A stretch of DNA of 64,000 nt from Streptomyces justiciae (GCF_015163075.1 NZ_JADDXU010000007.1:186001-250000); one strand, 5' to 3'. Shown: positions 17,501 through 25,390, numbered from the stretch's first letter. Notes: generated by a model from the letters alone, not told the origin. Program-made: numbers and translations.

Positions 17501-18518
17501 CATGGGTGGGGTCCGGCGGCCGACGGCGGACGACGACCTTGAGGTAGTTCTGCCGCTCCTCGTCGCTCATCGGGACGAGCGAGTTCACATCGCCCTCGGT
17601 GATGAATGACGTCAGCCGTTCGCAGGCGGCGAGCAGCGAGGCGGGGGTCTCCGGCTCGTCACGGAAGGTCGCCAGCATCTCCTCGTAGGCGTAGGTGGAC
17701 TTGAACGGCAGTTCCACCTTCCCCCAGTAGCTGCGCGAGTCGACCCCCGGGGTGCGGGCCAGTAACTGGTCGAAGCTGAGCCGGACCTTGGCACGCGCGG
17801 CCTCCAGCCGGTCGGCCTCGGAGTCCACGACCCGCATGGGGACCGGCAGGATCCGGATGCGGCGCTGGCTCCTGGTGTCCTGCACCCGGCGGGCGACGGC
17901 TGCCGCGCCCTCGATGCTCTGGTCGTTGTGCGTGAAGCAGTTCACCAGCACGTCGGGGAAGTGCAGGGTGCAGATGTCGGAGATGTCACTGAGGCCGGTG
18001 CGGCTGTCGATGAGGACGTAGTCGTAGCCATGCCGGAACTGGGCGCACAGCGCGTCCAGGAACTGGCCGCCGTACTGGTCGCCGTAGAAGAGGTTCCAGT
18101 TGAACTGGGAGAAGATCGAGGAGTAGTTGCGGTCCTGGCGGCCGGCCGAGATGTAATGCAGTCGGCCACCGGCCGGGAAGCGCCACTGCAGTGGGTTCAC
18201 CGCCCGGGTGATGTCGGCCTGTTCGGCGATCCAGCCCGGCTCGGCCTCGTCCTGCAGGTGGTCGACCTTCAGGACGTAGTCGTTGATGAGTTCCAGCACT
18301 CCGGGGCGGTCGTGCAAGGCGCTGGACTCCAGGAACGGGTGGAGGAAGCGGTCCAGGCCGGGTGCCTCCAGGTCCCAGTCGACCACGAGGACGCGCCGGC
18401 CCTGGGAGGCCATGATCCACGCGGTGTTGGCCAGGGCCATGGTGCGACCGCTGCCGCCCTTGTAGCTGTAGAACGTGACGATCTTGCCGCCGTCTGGGCG
18501 GGACTGCACGCCGGTCAC
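14586..18518 (-). CDS. fxsT: FxSxx-COOH system TPR protein FxsT: ParA-like + TIR-like + NB-ARC + TPR
   Basis: 1310 residues from a GTG that overlaps the fxsC stop (GTGA), with GGAGG 7 bases before. Four modules are readable. First is a MinD/ParA-like ATPase with the deviant Walker A YKGGSGRT (19-26). Second is a TIR-like domain from about 338 (THVFLSY, Tyr344) to 465. Third is an NB-ARC/STAND ATPase with GMGGVGKT (Lys534) and LLVFDNATTP. Fourth is a long tetratricopeptide region from about 870 to the end, with repeated A..L....L.....LG..HP units. The TIR domain lacks the usual catalytic Glu: after Trp413 the +4 residue is Ala417. The family is known from RiPP clusters of the FxSxx-COOH class; its role is not established. 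It would suit sensing and oligomerisation. Confidence 0.9.
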   Translation of the reverse strand: MTGVQSRPDGGKIVTFYSYKGGSGRTMALANTAWIMASQGRRVLVVDWDLEAPGLDRFLHPFLESSALHDRPGVLELINDYVLKVDHLQDEAEPGWIAEQADITRAVNPLQWRFPAGGRLHYISAGRQDRNYSSIFSQFNWNLFYGDQYGGQFLDALCAQFRHGYDYVLIDSRTGLSDISDICTLHFPDVLVNCFTHNDQSIEGAAAVARRVQDTRSQRRIRILPVPMRVVDSEADRLEAARAKVRLSFDQLLARTPGVDSRSYWGKVELPFKSTYAYEEMLATFRDEPETPASLLAACERLTSFITEGDVNSLVPMSDEERQNYLKVVVRRRPPDPTHVFLSYVPEDRIWAEWIGRVLSDAGFTVSDARSEDGSAAGVPLREDTDNKVRGASRTVAVLSADYQKSPQARAVWEAVAMADPMGSRRTLVPVRVSDARLEHPFSDRMPIHLSSMNEGQARNALLRALDAQPAQGEHPADTGSGGPRFPGAEPPVWSVPGRNAAFTGRAVLLDTLRRQLTDTGTATLLHGMGGVGKTQLATEYAHRYRGNYDVVWWIEAEFPDLALRQYSELAPHLGVEERDSISATAKEVREALRRGDRYNRWLLVFDNATTPASLDPMLVDSPTGHVLITTRNEGWAQVGERVEVDVFSRTESVEHLLRRVSAISEEDASRVASALGDLPLAVDHAAAWLNETGQDASEYLDLLDSQLARLEADVDAPGFPLQVGATWNISIEQLASPAARRLLELCAHFGADPISLDLVNRKEMVEVLQEAEPGSGGRALVNRAIQQLHRYSLAKVDRKSNSIQVHRLVQAAVRSSMSAEEQETALRAVRNVLSGARPSQGDAERPANWERYNTIWPHLKTPWTRYSLDERIRELMTEWLRYLRVRGEYAEALSLAEELLVTWQKEAGANDRMTLHLRFEMANVLRAQGWYSRALEIDQDVYERQRAALADDDEHILMTAGGLTADLRAVGQVRRALEIDRETYERSMNLFGEDYSRTLFAANNLAVSMRMAGDCYEAQSVDRENCELRASTLGPKHPYTLFSKINLGRDQRSCGEYEASAETLREVYATAVELGPEQPPALEAAKALAITLRRLDRLDEAMDISGQVLEVCRRRLGDASPETLVVRLGHAGHLSAAERHEEACQETAKLLDLFRSALGESHPNTLACAVNHGINLLSTGNLAEARAVCEQARAALRTTLGAEHPFSMNCQMNLANTEAALGETATAEQNYLQAYQELCDRLGTDHPTALTCRGNLSILLRETGRATEADQMARETLDVLGLKLGAKHSKVVRLREGHRVGLELDPHPI

Positions 18519-19774
18519 GGTTGGGCCTCCTGGTCGCCCTGGGGATCGGCAGACGCCGAGTGGCTGGTCGAGGATGGTAGCGGAACTCGGGTGAGGTACT
18601 GCTGGGCCGCGCTGTCGGCCAGTTCGATGAAACGGCGGTTGAACGCCTCGAAGTTGTCGAGGCCGGCGACCGCCCCGCGCTGGATGAAGCGGCCGCTGCT
18701 GAGCCGCCGGGGCAGCGCCGACTCCAGCAGTTCCTCGAGTTCCTCGCGGGCCCGCCGGGTCTGCGGGTCGTCGGCGAGCGCGGTCAGCACGGTCACCCAC
18801 GGCAGGTCCCGTGCGTCGAAGGCCCGCAACCGGTCCAGCACCCCACGGTCGTGCAGGACCCAGGGGTCGATGACGAGGATCCAGGGGCTGGTGGTCTCGC
18901 GTCGCCCGAGGAAGACGTCCTCGGCCTCGTCGTAGGTGCGGATCTCGGGGGCGAAGCCGAGGTTGCGGGCGAGTTCGGCGGTGCGCTCGGCCAGCGGGAT
19001 GCTCAGGCCGTCGCTGAAGGGCTGCCAATCGCGGGGCTCGCGGCCGTACTTGGTGTCGCTTCGGCCGGGTGGCAGATGGTGGATGTCGGGGGCCAGTACG
19101 GCGATGCCCAGGGGGTGCCAGAAGGAGGTGTCGAACGCGTCTGGCACGTCGAGATCGGCGAACTCGGCCTCGTCCGGGGCGGGTTCGGGGGTTCGAAGGG
19201 CGGCCTGCACGATGCACTGGGCGATCCGGCGGACGCACTGGTCGTAGTAGTCCGAGCCACCGGGGTACTGCCGCAGCCCGTAGAGGCCGCCCTTGGCGTA
19301 GCGGCCCAGCGCCTCGGGGTCGACGTGCGTCGGAGTCGTCGGCCGGTCGGGTGAGGGCAGGCCCAAATCGACGGAGAGCGGGCGCGCGGTCGTGGGAACG
19401 GGCGTCCACAGAACCGGGAGGAGGGTGCCTCGGCGCGTGCGGTTGACGAAGGCGGTCCACTGCCGGCCGCAGTAGCCGTCGATGAAGTAGCGGCGAGTGA
19501 TCAGCGGTACGAAGCAATGGCTGCTCTGCAGGGCCCGGGCCATGGCGGGGCCGCCGCGGTCGGTGGCATCCAGATAGCCGAGGGAGGGGAGCGTGAGGGA
19601 GCCGCTCAGGCCGGCGACCGCCCTGATCAGATCCGCGTGGAACTCCTCCACGTCCTTGTCCGGCTCCAGGCCCTCCGCCTCCGAGTCACCGCCGGGCACG
19701 GGAGCGGGGGCGTAACTGAGGAAGAAGTAGGGCGCCTTGCGTCGCACGCGTCGTGCGGAACGGCTGTCATGCAT
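18515..19774 (-). CDS. fxsC: TIR-like protein FxsC (copy 1, long)
   Basis: 419 residues. The N-terminal TIR-like domain begins APYFFLSYAP (residues 14-23) and runs to about 125, with the helix stretch FIDGYCGRQWTAFVNRTR. The position where active TIR NADases carry Glu (Trp+4) is Val110 here, so catalysis is doubtful. A second alpha/beta region after 210 (WHPLGIAVLAPDIHHLP ... PWILVIDPWVL) resembles a further FxsC-type domain of unknown role. It overlaps fxsT by 4 bases and the shorter fxsC copy by 8 bases. Confidence 0.88.
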   Translation of the reverse strand: MHDSRSARRVRRKAPYFFLSYAPAPVPGGDSEAEGLEPDKDVEEFHADLIRAVAGLSGSLTLPSLGYLDATDRGGPAMARALQSSHCFVPLITRRYFIDGYCGRQWTAFVNRTRRGTLLPVLWTPVPTTARPLSVDLGLPSPDRPTTPTHVDPEALGRYAKGGLYGLRQYPGGSDYYDQCVRRIAQCIVQAALRTPEPAPDEAEFADLDVPDAFDTSFWHPLGIAVLAPDIHHLPPGRSDTKYGREPRDWQPFSDGLSIPLAERTAELARNLGFAPEIRTYDEAEDVFLGRRETTSPWILVIDPWVLHDRGVLDRLRAFDARDLPWVTVLTALADDPQTRRAREELEELLESALPRRLSSGRFIQRGAVAGLDNFEAFNRRFIELADSAAQQYLTRVPLPSSTSHSASADPQGDQEAQP

Positions 19775-20423
19775 CGGGTCCCTCCCCCGCCGATCCGTCC
19801 ATGGAGTCGAAGAGGTCGTCGAAGAGGCCTGGGTCGCAGGGTTCCAGGCGGGAGCTGACCGCCACGTCGGCTATTTCCTGGGCCAGTTGGAAGGCGATGC
19901 CGTTGGCGGTCTGATGGCGCCCGTGACTGTACAGACCGAGCAGTCCGTACCGGCCGTAGTCGGACTTGAAATCCTGGTGGACGTACTGCACATCGGCGTA
20001 GGGCGGGGGGATCTCGTCGGGCCGCAGCGGGGCCCACAGGACCGGCACTATGGCGTTGCGGGTGAAGGTGCCCCGGTCGCGCTGGAGTTGCTGGCGTCGC
20101 TCGAAGCACTCCCATTCCAGGGCGCACCACTTGCTGGCGAACAGCCGTTTGGACAGGACCGGTACGAGGACCTGGCAGCGGGCGAGGCGGTCCTTCAGTT
20201 CGACCTTCCAGCCGGTGCCCACCGGGATCCGCTGGTCGAGGTAGACCGCGTCGATCCCGGCGCGCAGGTCGGTGAGTTGCCTCAGGTGCCGCGACAGTTT
20301 GCCGTGGAAGCGCACGAGAAGCTCGTCCGGCGGTTCATGGGACTCCGGTGACTCAGGGTTGCGCCCGTAGCTGAGGAACCCGTACGGCTCCTGGATGCTG
20401 GCGCGGGGCTGGTGCTCAGGCAC
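19767..20423 (-). CDS. fxsC: TIR-like protein FxsC (copy 2, short)
   Basis: 218 residues, essentially one TIR-like domain: PYGFLSYG at 13-20, then FASKWCALEWECFERR. Unlike its neighbours it keeps the Trp-Cys-x-x-Glu signature (Trp99, Cys100, Glu103) seen in active TIR NADases. It overlaps both flanking genes by 8 bases, so it is translated from the same fxs message. Family membership (FxsC) rests on context and resemblance to the longer copy. NAD-cleaving activity is a testable inference. Confidence 0.85.
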   Translation of the reverse strand: MPEHQPRASIQEPYGFLSYGRNPESPESHEPPDELLVRFHGKLSRHLRQLTDLRAGIDAVYLDQRIPVGTGWKVELKDRLARCQVLVPVLSKRLFASKWCALEWECFERRQQLQRDRGTFTRNAIVPVLWAPLRPDEIPPPYADVQYVHQDFKSDYGRYGLLGLYSHGRHQTANGIAFQLAQEIADVAVSSRLEPCDPGLFDDLFDSMDGSAGEGPDA

Positions 20424-21246
20424 GGTCGGCCTCCACGGGGAGGTCCTCGGGCCGGGTGCGGCACTTGGCCAGCCAGTCGCCGGCGGCGTCCACCGCCCAG
20501 CGCAGCGGGAAGAGTCTGCTGTCGGCGGCGCCGATCCGGCCCCGGGCGACCGGGCCGTCGGGGGGCGGTTCGGCGGCCTCCAGGCATCGGCCGAGTGTGC
20601 CGAAGTCGCTGTCGTCCAGGTCGACGTCGACGTAGTTCAGCCAGCGCGGGCCGTCCTGTGTCAGCACCCGGCAGTCGTAGCGGCGGCGCGGCGGGTGCGG
20701 TTGCCGGTACTCGGCGAGATGGAACGCCGAGCAGGTCTCGTAGCCGACGCCCAGCAGCAGGACGTACGCCTCCTCCTCGTACAGCCTGCCCAGCGGGGAC
20801 CGCTCGCCGAGCAGGCAGTCCAGGGGGTGGCCGCGTGTGATGCGGGCGGCCCCGGGTCCGAGCGCGGCGAAGGACGCCTGCGGGTGAGTGCTGCGCGTGG
20901 CTCCCGGAGTGACCCGCACCTCCTCCGCCAGCCGTCCCATGCCTTGCGAAGGCGTAGAAGCCGCGCAGAAGGGCTCCATGTGCTCACGGTAGGACAGAAG
21001 TTGAAGTGGTGTCAGGTCTCGCGTCATGTGGAGATACGCCCGTGATGTCAGCGAGTTCCCCTCGGTGAACGTGGGCACCACCAGCGTGCCCTTGGGGCCG
21101 AGCGCGTCCCGGAAGGCACTCAGCACCGTCCTGACGCCGCCGCGCACCGGGCCGACGGACCGCAGTGAGGAGTGAAGCAACAGGGTCATGCCCTTCTCCA
21201 CGCCGAGTTCGCGGAGTTGGGCGGAGAGCGATGCCGGTGTTCTCAT
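20416..21246 (-). CDS. AAC(3)-family N-acetyltransferase in the fxs operon
   Basis: 276 residues of the aminoglycoside 3-N-acetyltransferase fold. Visible are TLLLHSSLRSVGPVRGG (20-36), the RSTHPQASFAALGPGA acetyl-CoA region and HPLDCLLGERSPLGRLYE with LLLGVGYETCSAFHLAEY. It lies between fxsB and fxsC, overlaps fxsC by 8 bases and follows the fxsB stop by 6 bases. In this position it is more likely to acetylate the RiPP or another small amine than to confer aminoglycoside resistance (inference). Confidence 0.88.
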   Translation of the reverse strand: MRTPASLSAQLRELGVEKGMTLLLHSSLRSVGPVRGGVRTVLSAFRDALGPKGTLVVPTFTEGNSLTSRAYLHMTRDLTPLQLLSYREHMEPFCAASTPSQGMGRLAEEVRVTPGATRSTHPQASFAALGPGAARITRGHPLDCLLGERSPLGRLYEEEAYVLLLGVGYETCSAFHLAEYRQPHPPRRRYDCRVLTQDGPRWLNYVDVDLDDSDFGTLGRCLEAAEPPPDGPVARGRIGAADSRLFPLRWAVDAAGDWLAKCRTRPEDLPVEADRA

Positions 21247-21252
21247 CCGCCG

Positions 21253-23391
21253 TCAGCCGCGCAGCCGGTCGGCCATCCGGAGGCCGGCCGCGGTGAGACC
21301 GTCGTCCGGGATCGCCCCGGCCGGAAGGCGGTCCAGATACGCGGACCGCAGCAGTTCCCTGGCCTCGTCGCTCCCGGCGAGGTCGAAGAGGTCCGACAGG
21401 GCGTTGAACTTCATCTGCTGCACTCCCTCCACGACAAGACCGGCCAGCACCACGGCGGTGTCCGGCAGCGCCACTCCCAGGGCTCCGAAGGCGTGCGGGT
21501 CCACGGCCACCAGCCCGTGCGGCCCAGTGCCACGCAGCGGCGTGCAGGCCGTGAACAGGGCGCGCACTCCTGGGCCGCGGCCGGCGTGACGGGCACGCAG
21601 ATGCACGGCCGCCTCGGTGAACAGCCGCAGCCAGCGCGCGTGTTCGGCCTCGTCCAGGGTGGGCGCCGGGTGCGCGGAGAACCCATCGCGACAGGGGTCG
21701 GCGTCCTCCACGAGCACGCTGAACTCCCGTGTGGCCAGGCGGCGTAGGGGGTGCCAGACGAAGCCGGAGTCGGCCGCCTCGGTGAGCGGACGGGGGCGCC
21801 GGTCCGGTCCGGCAGCGACCAGCAGGCGGCCCGCGCGGGCAAGCAGGGCGACCGGTCCGGGGCCGTCCGGCAGCGTCAGGTGCCCGGTTCCGGGCAGATG
21901 CGCCTGAGCGGCTCCCTCCGGCAGGTCGACGCGGAGGTCGGTGCCGGCCCGGAGCGCCACCGCCAGGGCAATCTCGCCGAGCCGCTGCCGTACGGCGGCC
22001 GCCGGCAGTCGTCCCTCGGCGCTGCGCACCGCCCAGGTGCCGAGGTGGGGGTGGCGGACGGTCTGCGCGGTCTGCACGGGCCGGTGCCGGTCGAGGTGGG
22101 CCAGGGCGCGCGCCTCGGGACCCGGGTGGCGGGCGCACACGGCGGCGAGGAGCATCCGCCGGACGCTGGCCTCGGCCTCGGTGAGGGCGCGCAGTGCGGC
22201 GCTGTCGCCGTCGCCCGCGGCGAGGGAGTTGAAGCCGTGGATTGTCAGCGTGTGCGTCCGGCGCGCCGGACGTGAACGCGGGGCGTTCAGGACATGTCCG
22301 ATGAGGCGGAAGAGGTCCTCGCAGTAGACGGAGGGGTTGTCGAAGCCGTTGGCGGCACGGTGGCGGTGCCCGTAGAGGCCGCCGCCGCATATCCGCACCA
22401 CGGAACAGTCCCGGCACCGTCGGCTCAACCGCTCCACTCCCCCGCTCTGGGCCAGGAAGCCCGGGTGGGCGGCCGCCTCGTCGAAGGAGTTGCGCAGTAC
22501 GTGGAATCCGGTGCTGGGCGCCCCGGGGCCCGCCGTCTTGAGCCAGTCGGCCTGTTCGATCTCGCCGTCGGTCTCGACGACGACCAGGTCCGGGCTGCCG
22601 AGCCCGAGCGCCTCGGTGAAGGACTCCTGGCCGTCCCGGCCGGCCTCGATCGAGTCGAAGAGCCGGACCGGGAAGGGCCGGCCGTCGGCGGCCCAGCGGT
22701 CGTGGACGGTGATCAGCCAGCGGGCGTGGGCCGCGGGGCGAGCGGGGTCCCGCGGTGGCGGCCGGTCCCACGTGGCGTGCGGGAGCAGGAAGTCCACCCG
22801 CGGTGGATCGAGCGCGGCGAGGGCCTCGTAGACGGCGACCGGATCGTTCTGCACGTCGATGGTGCACAGCAGGCCGGCGAAGGCGCTGCGGTGCTCGGGC
22901 GAGCCGATGAGCCGGACGGCCCTGACCACGGCGTCGTACGATCCGCCGCCGCCGGCGCGCTTGCGGTGGCGGTCGTTCGAGGCGCGGTCACCGTCGAGGG
23001 AGATGCCGGTGCTGATCCGCTCGCGGACCAGCATGCGGCACGTCGATTCGTCCAGGCGCAGGCCATTGGTCTGCATGCGCAGGTCCAGCGCGCACACGCC
23101 GTCCAGTGCGGAGCGCAGCTCCCGTGCCGTCCGGGCCAGTCGTTCGGGCCCGGCGAGCAGGGGTTCGCCACCGTGCAGGACGACGTGCACGCCCGGGAGT
23201 TCGGGGTGAGCCCTGGCGTGTTCGGCGATCCGCGACACCACCGCCGCCACCACCTCGTCCGGGATGACCGGCGGCCGACGACGCCAGCTCTGGTCGGCGT
23301 GGCGATAGACATAGCAGTGGTCACAGGCCAGGTCGCATCTGCTGTGCATCTTCAGGACGAACTGGCGGAATGCTCTTGTCCCTGCGGTCAT
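21253..23391 (-). CDS. fxsB: FxsB cyclophane-forming radical SAM/SPASM maturase with inactivated HExxH-type extension
   Basis: 712 residues. The radical-SAM cluster motif CDLACDHC is at residues 19-26 and binds the catalytic [4Fe-4S] with S-adenosylmethionine. SPASM cysteines follow near 325-355 (CRDCSVVRICGGGLYGH, then VYCEDL). The C-terminal half (about 380-712) resembles the HExxH peptide-modification domain, but the motif reads V654-E-G-V-Q658, so both zinc histidines are gone. I recall an FxsB family form described as having an inactivated metallohydrolase extension, which this fits. Known FxsB enzymes form a three-residue cyclophane at the F-x-S of the precursor. ATG 23391 follows AAGGG; fxsA ends 22 bases upstream. 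Confidence 0.92.
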   Translation of the reverse strand: MTAGTRAFRQFVLKMHSRCDLACDHCYVYRHADQSWRRRPPVIPDEVVAAVVSRIAEHARAHPELPGVHVVLHGGEPLLAGPERLARTARELRSALDGVCALDLRMQTNGLRLDESTCRMLVRERISTGISLDGDRASNDRHRKRAGGGGSYDAVVRAVRLIGSPEHRSAFAGLLCTIDVQNDPVAVYEALAALDPPRVDFLLPHATWDRPPPRDPARPAAHARWLITVHDRWAADGRPFPVRLFDSIEAGRDGQESFTEALGLGSPDLVVVETDGEIEQADWLKTAGPGAPSTGFHVLRNSFDEAAAHPGFLAQSGGVERLSRRCRDCSVVRICGGGLYGHRHRAANGFDNPSVYCEDLFRLIGHVLNAPRSRPARRTHTLTIHGFNSLAAGDGDSAALRALTEAEASVRRMLLAAVCARHPGPEARALAHLDRHRPVQTAQTVRHPHLGTWAVRSAEGRLPAAAVRQRLGEIALAVALRAGTDLRVDLPEGAAQAHLPGTGHLTLPDGPGPVALLARAGRLLVAAGPDRRPRPLTEAADSGFVWHPLRRLATREFSVLVEDADPCRDGFSAHPAPTLDEAEHARWLRLFTEAAVHLRARHAGRGPGVRALFTACTPLRGTGPHGLVAVDPHAFGALGVALPDTAVVLAGLVVEGVQQMKFNALSDLFDLAGSDEARELLRSAYLDRLPAGAIPDDGLTAAGLRMADRLRG

Positions 23392-23413
23392 CGGCCCTTG
23401 GCGTCCGGGGCGG

Positions 23414-23605
23414 TCAGATGCTGGAGTTGAAGCCGGAGCCCGGCTGCCGTCGGGAGGGCAGCAGCCTGTTGAGCGTGCGCCGGTCGATCGCGCCGGGGTC
23501 GTCCAGAGGTACGGCGCCCCAGTCGGGGATCTCCGTGGCAAGCGGCTCGGTCGCCGCTCCTAACTCGTCCAGAAGTGCAGCGGACGCCTCTCCGCCGTTC
23601 GTCAT
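23414..23605 (-). CDS. fxsA: FxSxx-COOH RiPP precursor peptide FxsA
   Basis: 63 residues ending F59-N-S-S-I63, exactly the F-x-S-x-x-COOH signature of this RiPP class. The preceding 58 residues form an acidic leader (MTNGGEASAALLDELGAATE...) and an Arg-rich linker (DRRTLNRLLPSRRQPGSG). The ring is expected between Phe59 and Ser61, installed by FxsB encoded next to it. GGAG six bases before ATG 23605 is a strong ribosome site. As first gene of the operon it should be the most highly expressed. Confidence 0.93.
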   Translation of the reverse strand: MTNGGEASAALLDELGAATEPLATEIPDWGAVPLDDPGAIDRRTLNRLLPSRRQPGSGFNSSI

Positions 23606-23866
23606 TGCGGTCTCCTTCGCCGGTCCGTGAATCGCGCCGGTCGGATCGTCACCGAGTGGAATCGCACTGAGCAGTCGAGAGGTGGCTCGTCGTCACCACT
23701 CCCCCCATCATCGTGGCCGCTTCCGGTCGGACACAAGGGCGGTAAAGGTACCTTACGAGCCAGCTTCCTCAAGGCAAGAGTCAATTCCGGTCAGGACGGG
23801 GCACGTTGCGAACACGGGGCCCCGCGCGGGGCGCCGGAGCACCTCGCACGGGGCCATGCCAGGCAG
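23606..23866 (-). promoter_or_regulatory. Promoter region of the fxs operon
   Basis: A 261-bp gap between the permease stop and fxsA contains no gene. On the minus strand TTGCCT and TAAGGT are 16 bases apart (around 23748-23775), a possible -35/-10 pair. The -10 falls in the dyad AAGGTACCTT (23745-23754), a candidate operator. The segment is visibly richer in A+T than its surroundings. Confidence 0.45.
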
Positions 23867-25390
23867 CTACTCCGCGCCGCCGTTCGGCGGCTTCACCACC
23901 TGACCCACCGTCGTCTCTTCCCCCTTCGCCAGCCGGCTGTGCGACCGCCCGTACAGGAAGTACACGACGAAGCCGAGGACCATCCAGATCGCGAAGCGGA
24001 GCCAGGTCTCGGCGGGCAGGTTGAGCATCAGCCACAGGGACGCCAGCACCGACAGGATCGGGAGGAACGGGACCCAGGGGGTGCGGAAGGAGCGATGCAG
24101 GTCGGGGCGGGTGCGGCGGAGGATGATGACGCCGATCGCGACGACCACGAACGCGAACAGGGTGCCGATGTTGACCAGTTCGGCGAGTTCGCTGAGCGGG
24201 GTGAAGCCGGCGACGATCGCGATGATCACGCCGAGCAGGATGGTCGGGCGGTGCGGGGTCTTGAACCGCGGGTGGACGTGGGAGAAGAACCGGGGCAGCA
24301 GGCCGTCGCGGCTCATCGCGAAGAAGACCCGTGTCTGGCCCAGCAGCAGGATCATGCAGACCGTCGTCAGACCCACCGCCGCGCCGAAGCTGATGAAGCC
24401 CGCGTACCACGGGTGTCCGATGGCCTTGAAGGCGTCGGCCAGCGGCGCCGTCACCGACAGGTCGGTGTACTTCTGCATGCCGGTGACGACGATCGACACG
24501 GCCACGTAGAGGGTTGTGCAGATCAGGAGGGAGCCCAGGATGCCTCTCGGCATGTCCCGTTGCGGGTTCCTCGTCTCCTCTGCCGCCGTCGCCACCACGT
24601 CGAAGCCGATGAAGGCGAAGAAGACGACCGACGCCGCCGTGAAGATGCCCATGACGCCGAAGTTGGACGGTGCCCAGCCGAACATCAGCTGGATGAGCGG
24701 GGCTTGGAGGTCGCCGCCCGCCTCCACCGGCTGGGACTTGGGGATGAACGGGTCGTAGTTGTCGCCCTTGATGAAGAAGGCGCCCGCGATGATGACGACG
24801 AGGACGACCGTCACCTTGATGGCCACGACGATCGACGTCACGCGCGCGGACAGCTTCGTGCCGAGGACCAGGATGCCGGTCAGGACCAGGACGAGAGCGG
24901 CGGCGAGGATGTCGAAGCCGAAGCCGTCGGCGCCGTCCCGGCCGCTGAGCGCCTCCGGCAGATGCCAGCCCGCGTTGTCCAGGAGCGAGGCGATGTAGCC
25001 GGACCAGCCGACCGCGACCACCGCCGTGCCGAGCGCGAACTCCAGGACCAGGTCCCAGCCGATGATCCAGGCGGGCAGTTCGCCCAGGGAGGCGTACGAG
25101 AACGTGTACGCGGAGCCGGCCACCGGGACGGTGGAGGCGAACTCGGCGTAGCAGAGCGCGGCGAGCGCGCAGACGACGCCGGCGACGACGAAGGCCAGGG
25201 CGACCGCCGGTCCCGCGTTGTTCTTGGCGACCGTTCCGGTCAGGACGAAGATGCCGGTGCCGATGATGACGCCGACACCGAAGACGGTCAGATCCAGCGC
25301 GGAGAGGGATTTCTTCAGCGCGTGCTCTGGCTCCTCGGTATCGAGGATGGACTGCTCGACTCTCTTCGTCCGGAAGAGTGTGCTGCTCAC
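23867..25390 (-). CDS. APC-superfamily (cationic) amino acid permease
   Basis: 507 residues from GTG 25390, preceded by GGGAGG; upstream in-frame codons run through the terminator of dxs and are rejected. There are about 12-14 membrane segments. TVFGVGVIIGTGIFVLTG is the first-helix substrate and cation site of APC transporters. The family resemblance is to cationic amino acid transporters of the CAT/YfnA type. In S. coelicolor a permease of this type is likewise next to dxs. It probably has its own promoter, since a strong hairpin separates it from dxs. Confidence 0.92.
   Translation of the reverse strand: MSSTLFRTKRVEQSILDTEEPEHALKKSLSALDLTVFGVGVIIGTGIFVLTGTVAKNNAGPAVALAFVVAGVVCALAALCYAEFASTVPVAGSAYTFSYASLGELPAWIIGWDLVLEFALGTAVVAVGWSGYIASLLDNAGWHLPEALSGRDGADGFGFDILAAALVLVLTGILVLGTKLSARVTSIVVAIKVTVVLVVIIAGAFFIKGDNYDPFIPKSQPVEAGGDLQAPLIQLMFGWAPSNFGVMGIFTAASVVFFAFIGFDVVATAAEETRNPQRDMPRGILGSLLICTTLYVAVSIVVTGMQKYTDLSVTAPLADAFKAIGHPWYAGFISFGAAVGLTTVCMILLLGQTRVFFAMSRDGLLPRFFSHVHPRFKTPHRPTILLGVIIAIVAGFTPLSELAELVNIGTLFAFVVVAIGVIILRRTRPDLHRSFRTPWVPFLPILSVLASLWLMLNLPAETWLRFAIWMVLGFVVYFLYGRSHSRLAKGEETTVGQVVKPPNGGAE

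Noticed and set aside
20416..21246. Antibiotic-resistance gene
   Set aside because: The AAC(3) fold is clear, but overlap with fxsC and tight spacing to fxsB indicate a function in the RiPP system; resistance is unsupported.
14586..23605. Mobile defence island
   Set aside because: TIR and NB-ARC domains suggest it, but there is no integrase, attachment repeat or base-composition shift, and the cluster sits within conserved core genes.
23602..23784. Small minus-strand ORF overlapping the fxsA start
   Set aside because: No ribosome site and poor codon bias; it covers the fxs promoter.
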